Positions 1 to 7,201 of a DNA stretch of 9,704 bases are shown here, in pieces. The stretch comes from Clostridia bacterium (lineage in GTDB: Bacteria; Bacillota; Clostridia; Lachnospirales; Lachnospiraceae), in NCBI GenBank assembly GCA_026000755.1, contig BNZC01000035.1, positions 1 to 9,704 of the forward strand. The letters are read 5' to 3'. The position numbers were made by a program, and so were the translations under genes. The notes under the pieces were generated by a model. It made no database searches. It worked only from the letters and a program-made list of their open reading frames with translations, and had not been told where the DNA came from. Positions within the stretch are counted from its first letter, which is position 1; each line of letters starts with the position of its first letter.

Positions 1-61
1 ATTGTCATAACCGTCAATTCCGATATCAAAATCCCTAGTGTACTAGTTTAAGGAGAAAGAA

Positions 62-1537
62 ATGCGACAAAAGTATGAAAGTCTGCCCTTGGCACAATTA
101 AAGGAAGTAGCAAAAGCAGCAGGACTAAAGAGAACGACAGGCTTAAAGAAAAGCGAATTGATTGACCGTTTGGTTGCGGAAGAGGAAGCAAAAGCGGCAG
201 TTGCGCCTGTAAAAGAAGTGGCAGTGCAAAAAGAGGCGGCAGTGCAAAAAGAAGTGGAAATAAAAAAAGAAACTCCCAGACTACCCAAAGCAATCGCAGA
301 GGAAACAAAAAAAACAGGAGAGGATACCCTTGCGGCACCCTCGTTTCGACCAAAATCCTACTCCAATACGATTGTGACCAAGGAAGGGTTTGAGATTGAA
401 AATCCGGAACTTGACAGCGGTCTGACCGTGAGCGGTATTTTAGAAGTTATGCCGGATGGTTATGGATTTATCCGCTCCAGCAATTATTTGCCGGGAGAGG
501 GCGACATTTACGTGGCTCCCACCCAGATTCGCAAATTTTATTTGAAAACAGGAGACATTATAGAAGGAAATACCAGAGTGAAAACCATGCAGGAGAAGTT
601 CAGCGCCCTCCTGTATCTTAGAACAATCAACGGTTATCACCCAAGGGAGATTCAAAGGCGTCCTGCTTTTGAGAAGCTGACCCCGATTTTCCCGAATGAA
701 CGCATTCGTTTGGAAACCAATCGGAGCCAGATTTCTATGCGTATTATGGATTTGGTATCTCCAATCGGAAAAGGACAAAGAGGAATGATTGTTTCCCAGC
801 CAAAGGCAGGAAAGACCACCCTGTTGAAGGAAGTGGCCAAGTCCGTCAAGGCAAACAATCCGGAAATGCACCTGATTATTCTTTTGATTGATGAACGACC
901 GGAAGAGGTGACGGATATTCGGGAATCGGTTTGCGGTGACAATGTGGAGGTGATTTATTCTACCTTTGATGAATTGCCGGAACGCCACAAACGTGTATCG
1001 GAAATGGTGGTAGAACGGGCAAGACGTCTGGTGGAACATGGGAAAGACGTTATGATTTTATTAGACAGCATTACTCGTCTTGCCAGAGCCTATAATTTAG
1101 TAGTTCCGCCCAGCGGCCGCACACTCTCAGGTGGTCTTGATCCGGCGGCGTTGCATATGCCCAAACGCTTCTTTGGAGCGGCAAGAAATATTAGGGAAGG
1201 AGGAAGCATTACTATTTTGGCTACAGCACTGGTGGATACAGGCAGTCGTATGGATGATGTGGTCTATGAGGAATTTAAGGGGACAGGCAATATGGAGCTG
1301 ATTTTGGATCGTAAATTATCCGAAAAAAGAATCTTTCCTGCCCTTGACATTACAAAATCAGGCACCAGACGAGAGGATTTGCTCCTTGATCCCGAGGAAC
1401 GGGAAGTTATGGATATGATCCGCCGTGCCATTAATGGCATGAGATCAGATGATGCCGTGGAAAAAATCCTGAATCTGTTTGTACATACCAAGACAAATGC
1501 TGAATTTTTACAAATGGCGAAGAAAAACTTTAATTAA
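62..1537 (+). CDS. rho: Transcription termination factor Rho
   Basis: Hexameric RNA-dependent ATPase/helicase that ends transcription by pulling nascent RNA from RNA polymerase. The 491-residue product has a SAP-like N-terminal helical segment (about 1-38), a charged Lys/Glu/Ala insertion (about 41-98), a cold-shock-type primary RNA-binding domain with [11 protein letters not shown] (133-143), and a RecA-type ATPase. In the ATPase I see Walker [10 protein letters not shown] (245-253), [11 protein letters not shown] (275-285), Walker B MILLDS (331-336), the Q-loop region [20 protein letters not shown] (355-374) and the R-loop GTGNME (407-412), so all catalytic parts are intact. The usual length is about 420 residues (E. 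coli); the excess is the N-terminal insertion. The ATG at 62 follows AAGGAG at 50-55. No convincing intrinsic terminator lies between it and the groES promoter. Identification is very secure. Confidence 0.98.
   Translation: MRQKYESLPLAQLKEVAKAAGLKRTTGLKKSELIDRLVAEEEAKAAVAPVKEVAVQKEAAVQKEVEIKKETPRLPKAIAEETKKTGEDTLAAPSFRPKSYSNTIVTKEGFEIENPELDSGLTVSGILEVMPDGYGFIRSSNYLPGEGDIYVAPTQIRKFYLKTGDIIEGNTRVKTMQEKFSALLYLRTINGYHPREIQRRPAFEKLTPIFPNERIRLETNRSQISMRIMDLVSPIGKGQRGMIVSQPKAGKTTLLKEVAKSVKANNPEMHLIILLIDERPEEVTDIRESVCGDNVEVIYSTFDELPERHKRVSEMVVERARRLVEHGKDVMILLDSITRLARAYNLVVPPSGRTLSGGLDPAALHMPKRFFGAARNIREGGSITILATALVDTGSRMDDVVYEEFKGTGNMELILDRKLSEKRIFPALDITKSGTRREDLLLDPEEREVMDMIRRAINGMRSDDAVEKILNLFVHTKTNAEFLQMAKKNFN
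220..252 (+). repeat. In-frame 18-bp tandem duplication in rho
   Basis: The 15-mer GGCAGTGCAAAAAGA occurs at 220-234 and again at 238-252, a period of 18 bp. It encodes two successive AVQKE blocks, followed by a looser VEIKKE, inside the N-terminal charged insertion of Rho. The duplication keeps the frame, so it lengthens the disordered linker without harming the protein. Confidence 0.8.
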
Positions 1538-1567
1538 GAAAAATTTCCGGAAAATTAAAAAAAGTTA

Positions 1568-1944
<377 letters not shown>

Positions 1945-1965
1945 AAGGCGATTGCAGAATGAAAG

Positions 1966-2049
1966 ACAAAAGCAAGACATAGGTGAGATTAGGTAAAACA
2001 AAGGCAAGATATTAGGTAATCAATAAGTAAAACAAAAGCTAGATTAGGT
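1966..2049 (+). repeat. Three degenerate ~33-bp repeats between groES and groEL
   Basis: The 128-bp gap between groES and groEL contains three copies of a block resembling ACAAARGCAAGATATTAGGT: 1966-1984, 1998-2017 and 2032-2049 (periods 32 and 34). The copies differ by small indels. AGATTAGGTAA also occurs twice (1986-1996 and 2041-2051). The tract is rich in A and G and poor in C, so the transcript should be largely unpaired here. I see no terminator or promoter in it. The groEL ribosome site (AGAGGA, 2058-2063) follows directly. Confidence 0.7.
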
Positions 2050-2051
2050 AA

Positions 2052-3689
<1,638 letters not shown>

Positions 3690-3692
<3 letters not shown>

Positions 3693-3856
3693 TGCGAGTC
3701 AACAATGAGCCAAGCGACCGCAAAGCGGGAGTAGCAGATAATACTTGTCCACGAGAGAGCTTGCTCTCTAAGTGGAAAGTAATATCTGCGTAAATGCACA
3801 CGAAGTGGGCATTTGGCGAATGTCGCATTAACGAGCAAGTCTTTGACTTGCGAGTC
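3690..3856 (+). other. Folded, repeat-like intergenic element after groEL
   Basis: This stretch is packed with inverted repeats. An outer 8-bp stem joins TAATGCGA (3690-3697, starting at the groEL stop) to TCGCATTA (3823-3830). Inside it lie three hairpins: CCGC-AAA-GCGG (3718-3728); a long near-perfect hairpin at 3734-3789 (GCAGATA, TACTT and TCCAC pair with their complements around an AGAGAGC-TT-GCTCTCT tip, with one A-A mismatch, one bulged G and a small internal loop below the tip); and AAATGC...GCATTT (3792-3814). A fourth hairpin, GCAAGTC-TTT-GACTTGC (3835-3851), follows. TGCGAGTC is repeated directly at 3693-3700 and 3849-3856. No coding frame is credible and no T tract follows the hairpins. 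It resembles a dispersed palindromic element or a structured 3' UTR; which cannot be told from one copy. Confidence 0.65.
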
Positions 3857-3870
3857 TGGAAAAGCATAAT
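3843..3870 (+). promoter_or_regulatory. Possible promoter for the rlmD-capA unit
   Basis: TTGACT (3843-3848) and CATAAT (3865-3870), each 5 of 6 consensus bases, are 16 bp apart. An overlapping alternative is TTGCGA (3848-3853) with TATAAA (3870-3875). The -35 lies within the last hairpin of the preceding folded element. A transcript starting near 3877 would immediately meet the hairpin at 3885-3929, so this promoter would be subject to attenuation unless the terminator is bypassed. Confidence 0.4.
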
Positions 3871-3884
3871 ATAAACGCTTGTAT

Positions 3885-3933
3885 AAACCTCCAAACTGGT
3901 GTAAGATAAAATAAACAGTTTGGAGGTTTTTTT
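3885..3933 (+). terminator. Rho-independent terminator after groEL
   Basis: AAACCTCCAAACTG (3885-3898) pairs perfectly over 14 bp with CAGTTTGGAGGTTT (3916-3929). The loop is 17 bases and the arm runs into seven T residues (3927-3933). This is a canonical intrinsic terminator and most simply ends the groES-groEL transcript. It lies only 33 bp before the next gene. Its right arm includes GGAGG (3922-3926), which would be a ribosome binding site for an ATG at 3934 if the RNA were not folded. Confidence 0.9.
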
Positions 3934-3969
3934 ATGGAAAGAAAAGATAAAGGAGTGCATTTACAATGA
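3934..3969 (+). CDS. Possible 11-codon leader ORF ahead of rlmD
   Basis: An ATG at 3934 opens an 11-codon frame (product MERKDKGVHLQ) whose TGA (3967-3969) overlaps the rlmD ATG (3966-3968) as ATGA, the arrangement of translational coupling. GGAGG at 3922-3926 is 7 bases upstream, but it is buried in the terminator stem, and the spacer is the T tract itself. The frame may be chance; there is no comparison with relatives to support translation. Confidence 0.25.
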   Translation: MERKDKGVHLQ

Positions 3970-5663
3970 AAAAAGGAGAAATCCATAGTGGACAGGTTTT
4001 GCGGGTTGACTTCCCCAACAAAGGTATTGTATTTGTAGATGAGCAGACAGAGGAACGTCTGGTCACCGTAAAAAATGTCTTGCCCGGTCAACGTATATCC
4101 TTTTTGCTTACGAAACTACGAAAAGGAAAGGGAGAAGGTCGTCTGCTTGAAATATTAGAACCCTCACCCCGTGAACAGAAGGGTTTAGCTTGCGAACATT
4201 TTGGCATTTGCGGAGGTTGCACCTTTTCAAGCATTCCGATAGAGGAGCAATTGCAGCTGAAACAGGAGCAGGTGTTACGCTTGCTAAAACCGGTATGTGC
4301 ACCCTATGTGGATATAGAGCAGGAGATTTTTGAAGGGGTGCAGGCAAGTCCAAAAGCTGAGGGCTATCGCAATAAAATGGAGTTGTCTTTTGGTGATGAG
4401 GTCATTGGGGGAGAGCTTAGCCTTGGAATGCACAAAAGAGGAAGTTTTCATGATATTGTAAATGTAAATGACTGCCGGATTATGGATGAGGACTTCCGAA
4501 AAATCAGAGAATGTGTAAGGGATTATTTCCGGAAGAGAAAGATTCCCTATTATCATAAAATGCGCCATGAGGGCTATCTGCGCCATTTGCTCCTTAGAAA
4601 AGGCGAAAAAACAAAGGAAATCTTAATTGATTTGATCACAACGACGCAAACAAATGTTCTGATTGGTTGTGAGAAAGCAGCGAGAAAGGGCATGGTGCAG
4701 GAGTCTGAAAGGACGAAAGAACAAGAGGGGGTTGAAGCAGAGAGAGAAGCGAGAAATGACGTGATTTCAGAGTTCAAAATGACGAGGGTTCAAGATGGGC
4801 TTGAAGCAGAGAAAGAACTCCTAAGCGGTATGGTACAAGCGTTATGTTCGCTCTCCTTAGAAGCCGATATTGTTGGGATTTTGCACACGAAAAATGACAG
4901 TTTGGCGGATGCGGTCATCAATCAGGGAACCAGCGTTTTGTATGGGCAAGAGTATTTTTTTGAGGAATTGTTGGGATTGCGCTTTCAAATCACAGCATTT
5001 TCCTTTTTTCAGACCAATTCCTTAGGGGCGGAGCTGCTCTATGAAACGGTGCGTGAATATGTGACACAAAAGCCTGCTTCGAAGAATGATGAAGTAAAAT
5101 CCCTTGATAAAACGGTGCCGGAAAACATGACACAAGAACCTGCTTCAAAGAATGATGAAGTAAAGTTGTTTGATGAAATGGTGCCGGAAAAAATAATACA
5201 AAAGCCTACCTTAAAGGCAAAAGAATTTTCCGTGATTTTTGATTTATACAGCGGAACAGGAACGATTGCTCAAATTCTGGCACCGGTGGCAAAGCGAGTG
5301 CTTGGCGTTGAAATTGTTCCGGAAGCAGTAGTTGCGGCTAAGGAAAATGCTGCTATAAACGATTTACATAATTGTGAATTTTTAGAGGGGGATGTCTTTC
5401 GTATCTTGCAGCAGGTAGAAGAAACACCGGATTTTATTGTACTGGATCCGCCACGAGAAGGGATACACAAAAAAGCTTTGGAAAAGTTGATTGCATATGG
5501 AGTGGAAAGTATGGTTTATGTTTCCTGCAAACCCACAAGTTTGGCAAGGGACTTGGAAGTGCTTTTAGCGGCAGGCTATCTGCCGAAACGAATTTGCTGT
5601 GTGGATTTATTTCCGAGAAGTGCAAATGTGGAGACGGTGTGCCTGTTAAGTCATATGAAATAA
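3966..5663 (+). CDS. rlmD: 23S rRNA (uracil-C5)-methyltransferase, RlmD/RlmCD type
   Basis: SAM-dependent enzyme of the TrmA/RlmC/RlmD family that makes 5-methyluridine in 23S rRNA (U1939, and also U747 in the Bacillus RlmCD version). Visible parts: N-terminal TRAM domain (about 2-66); iron-sulfur cysteines C76, C82, C85 (in CEHFGICGGC) and C170; SFFQTN (346-351); SAM loop DLYSGTGTIA (426-435); DPPREG (494-499); nucleophile C521 in YVSCKPTSLARD; and the C-terminal base E556 in NVETV. All key residues are present. The 565-residue length exceeds the usual ~450 because of two insertions (about 231-287 and 367-420), both built from tandem repeats. AAAGGAG (3949-3955) precedes the ATG. capA follows after 30 bp. 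The family is certain; the exact target uridine is inferred. Confidence 0.93.
   Translation: MKKGEIHSGQVLRVDFPNKGIVFVDEQTEERLVTVKNVLPGQRISFLLTKLRKGKGEGRLLEILEPSPREQKGLACEHFGICGGCTFSSIPIEEQLQLKQEQVLRLLKPVCAPYVDIEQEIFEGVQASPKAEGYRNKMELSFGDEVIGGELSLGMHKRGSFHDIVNVNDCRIMDEDFRKIRECVRDYFRKRKIPYYHKMRHEGYLRHLLLRKGEKTKEILIDLITTTQTNVLIGCEKAARKGMVQESERTKEQEGVEAEREARNDVISEFKMTRVQDGLEAEKELLSGMVQALCSLSLEADIVGILHTKNDSLADAVINQGTSVLYGQEYFFEELLGLRFQITAFSFFQTNSLGAELLYETVREYVTQKPASKNDEVKSLDKTVPENMTQEPASKNDEVKLFDEMVPEKIIQKPTLKAKEFSVIFDLYSGTGTIAQILAPVAKRVLGVEIVPEAVVAAKENAAINDLHNCEFLEGDVFRILQQVEETPDFIVLDPPREGIHKKALEKLIAYGVESMVYVSCKPTSLARDLEVLLAAGYLPKRICCVDLFPRSANVETVCLLSHMK
4689..4826 (+). repeat. 69-bp tandem repeats in the first rlmD insertion
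   Basis: Two diverged in-frame 23-codon units (4689-4757 and 4758-4826) with the start of a third at 4827. At protein level GMVQ recurs at residues 242 and 288 (two periods apart), and EGVEAERE (254-261) aligns with DGLEAEKE (277-284). The DNA around TTGAAGCAGAGA is conserved between the units. The repeats make up most of an insertion lying between IDLITTTQTN and IVGILHTKND in the methyltransferase. Confidence 0.7.
5064..5228 (+). repeat. 66-bp tandem repeats in the second rlmD insertion
   Basis: Two well-conserved 22-codon units (5064-5129 and 5130-5195) plus a partial third (5196-5228). Each unit opens with TQ(K/E)PASKNDEVK and ends near VPE(N/K). The third keeps IQKP and then decays. The tract lies between the helix ending TVREYV and the first strand of the SAM-binding fold (FSVIFDLYSG), so it should form a surface loop. 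Confidence 0.85.
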
Positions 5664-5693
5664 GGAAAGTACAAACAAAAGGAGTCGAATCTC

Positions 5694-6875
5694 ATGAAAA
5701 AACAACAAAAGAGAATAGTCATCATCAGTTTCGCCGTGATTCTTATAATGGTGGCGGCATTGGCGGCATTTTTAATGTTAGAAGATCAAGAGGAGAGGAA
5801 GGCGGCTTCTTCCGACACGACAGAGCACACAGAGGACACCGGTAGGCAAATGCCTCCGCCTAATTCCTTAAAAGAAGAAAGGAATGAAGAAAATCAAAAA
5901 ACGCCTGAATCGAATACAGAACCGGAAAAAACACCCTCCACAGATGCAACGATTGACATGGTATTTATGGGAGATATTTATTTAAGCGATTATGTGCTGA
6001 ATCAGTATAAAGAAAAAGGCATTTCCGGGGTGCTTTCTGAGGAGCTGCTTACACAAACGAAAAATGCAGATCTTGCCATGGCAAATGAAGAGTTTGGTTT
6101 CAGCACGAGAGGGGAGCCGCAAGCGGACAAGCAGTTTACCTTTCGGGTGAACCCTTCTTATGTGAGCGTGTTTCAGGACATGGGGCTGGATATTGTAAGC
6201 TTGGCAAATAATCATAGTCTGGATTTTGGAGCAGAAGCCCTTTCCGACAGCTTTGCCACGTTGGATCAGGCGGGGATTTTATACGCAGGGGCGGGGGATA
6301 GCAAGGAACGGTCGCTTCGTGCAATGAAAATCGATGCGAATGGAAAAAAAATCGGGATTTTGGCGGCGACCCGTGTCATCCCAACCGCAGACTGGAATAT
6401 TGATAATCGTAAGCCCGGACTGCTTTGTACCTATGACGGCATAGCCCTTTGCGAAGCGATTACAGAAGCGAAGGAACATTTCGATTTTGTCGTAGTGTAT
6501 GTCCATTGGGGCGTAGAAAAAGCGGAGAAGCCGCAGGATTATCAAAAAGATTTGGCGAGGGCTTATATTGATGCGGGGGCAGATTTGGTTGTTGGTGCCC
6601 ACCCCCATGTATTGCAGGGGATTGAATATTACAAAGGGAAACCAATTGTTTATAGCTTGGGTAATTTTATATTTTATCAGGAAATAGAGGCTACAGTGCT
6701 TTTGCATATTAGCATGGAGGCAGACGGAAATACAATGCTACGTCTGATTCCTGCAACTGCAAGCGGTGCGCTTACGAAAGAAGCGGAGGGAGAAGCGGCA
6801 AAACGTATTCTTGCGCATATGAGGGATATTTCCTTTGGAGTGACGATCAATGAAAATGGAGTTGTAGCAGAATAG
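5694..6875 (+). CDS. CapA-family membrane-anchored metallophosphatase-like protein
   Basis: Member of the CapA/PgsA family (PGA_cap domain, calcineurin-like fold), associated with poly-gamma-glutamate capsule or envelope polymer handling; the substrate here is unknown. A positively charged start and one hydrophobic segment (about 8-29) without a lipobox suggest a signal anchor with the enzyme outside the cell. A polar Glu/Thr/Pro-rich linker runs to about 86. The domain shows MGDIYLSDYV (92-101), NEE (131-133), LANNHSLDFG (170-179), YVHWGVE (269-275), GAHPHVLQG (301-309) and YSLGNFIF (320-327), which supply the expected Asp, Asn and His metal ligands. AAAAGGAG (5677-5684) sets the ATG. It lies 30 bp after rlmD, so the two are probably co-transcribed. 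No pgsB/pgsC partners are seen, which argues against a dedicated capsule operon. Confidence 0.88.
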   Translation: MKKQQKRIVIISFAVILIMVAALAAFLMLEDQEERKAASSDTTEHTEDTGRQMPPPNSLKEERNEENQKTPESNTEPEKTPSTDATIDMVFMGDIYLSDYVLNQYKEKGISGVLSEELLTQTKNADLAMANEEFGFSTRGEPQADKQFTFRVNPSYVSVFQDMGLDIVSLANNHSLDFGAEALSDSFATLDQAGILYAGAGDSKERSLRAMKIDANGKKIGILAATRVIPTADWNIDNRKPGLLCTYDGIALCEAITEAKEHFDFVVVYVHWGVEKAEKPQDYQKDLARAYIDAGADLVVGAHPHVLQGIEYYKGKPIVYSLGNFIFYQEIEATVLLHISMEADGNTMLRLIPATASGALTKEAEGEAAKRILAHMRDISFGVTINENGVVAE

Positions 6876-6922
6876 TTGTAAATTATTACACAAGTTGCGC
6901 ATACAATAAAGGAATCCCTTAT

Positions 6923-6951
6923 TTGGAGAAATGTATGGCGACAAGTATAAT
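6923..6951 (+). promoter_or_regulatory. Orphan promoter-like site after capA
   Basis: A perfect TATAAT (6946-6951) lies 17 bp after TTGGAG (6923-6928; 4 of 6 bases of the -35 consensus). No gene on the plus strand follows; a transcript would run about 125 bases to the hairpin at 7042-7083. It could be chance, a small-RNA promoter, or a promoter cut off from its gene when the mobile element inserted. Confidence 0.3.
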
Positions 6952-7001
6952 GATTGACGCATAACGCAAGCACACAATAACAAAAAATCAAACTTCTACA
7001 T

Positions 7002-7035
7002 ATTGCACAAAAAACCACATGTTTATTTGTGCAAT
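7002..7035. repeat. Hairpin near the presumed mobile-element end
   Basis: ATTGCACAAA (7002-7011) and TTTGTGCAAT (7026-7035) are perfect 10-bp inverted repeats. AAAC (7012-7015) and GTTT (7021-7024) extend the stem, with one unpaired A and a CACAT loop. Neither strand has a T tract immediately after it, so it is a poor terminator. It could be a recombinase or regulator binding site. The rest of the gene-free 6876-7001 stretch shows only the promoter-like site and weak short palindromes. Confidence 0.45.
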
Positions 7036-7041
7036 TGTGCT

Positions 7042-7083
7042 AAAACAAGACGAAAGGCGGAATCTTGCCCATCGTCCTGTTTT
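7042..7083. terminator. Probable bidirectional terminator between capA and the recombinases
   Basis: AAAACAAGACGA (7042-7053) pairs with TCGTCCTGTTTT (7072-7083). On the minus-strand RNA all 12 positions pair (one G-U), and the arm ends in TTTT; on the plus strand there is one A-C mismatch and the arm likewise ends in TTTT. A GGC/GCC pair can extend the stem inside the loop. It lies just past the end of the recombinase genes and is the first good terminator after capA, so it probably stops converging transcripts from both sides. The T runs are short. Confidence 0.55.
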
Positions 7084-7084
7084 G

Positions 7085-7153
7085 TTACTGCTCCATAAAA
7101 TCTGTGGTTTTCCACGAAATCTCAATTGGAATACTTGGTGTCGGTGGGAATAT
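7085..7153 (-). pseudogene. Remnant of a serine recombinase C-terminus
   Basis: Directly after the recombinase TGA (7154-7156) the same frame stays open for 22 more codons to a TAA (7085-7087). It reads IFPPTPSIPIEISWKTTDFM then EQ. This matches the recombinase's own C-terminus (VFPDNRLEIRWKVADFMEYV) in the F-P, E-I-x-W-K and DFME positions. The simplest reading is the 3' end of a further recombinase gene left after deletion, or a decayed tandem duplication of this gene's end. It is not expected to be translated. Confidence 0.6.
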
Positions 7154-7201
7154 TCAAACGTACTCCATAAAATCTGCGACTTTCCACCGAATTTCAAGTC
7201 G
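7091..7201. repeat. 39-bp imperfect direct repeat at the recombinase 3' end
   Basis: The blocks 7091-7129 and 7163-7201 match at about 31 of 39 positions and are 72 bp (24 codons) apart. Both begin CTCCATAAAATCTG and share TTTCCAC. The right copy encodes the last residues of the recombinase; the left copy encodes the equivalent residues of the remnant tail beyond the stop codon. Coding resemblance explains the repeat, though a role as a recombination site is not excluded. Confidence 0.75.

Noticed and set aside
440..1039. 199-codon open frame on the minus strand inside rho
   Set aside because: It lies wholly antisense to a strongly conserved gene and has no recognisable family features.
1544..1553. 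Palindrome TTTCCGGAAA after rho as a terminator
   Set aside because: It has no loop and no T tract follows; the pairing left after allowing a loop is only a few A-T pairs.
3734..3789. The long hairpin after groEL as the groESL terminator
   Set aside because: No T tract follows it; the 3885-3933 hairpin has a perfect stem and seven T residues.
5664..5693. Promoter or terminator between rlmD and capA
   Set aside because: The 30-bp gap contains only the capA ribosome site; no hairpin or -35/-10 pair fits.
7154..7156. TGA recoding (read-through or selenocysteine) at the recombinase end, since the frame stays open for 22 more codons
   Set aside because: The protein already has the full C-terminal module before the TGA, and the extension repeats that same module, which fits a gene remnant better than recoding.
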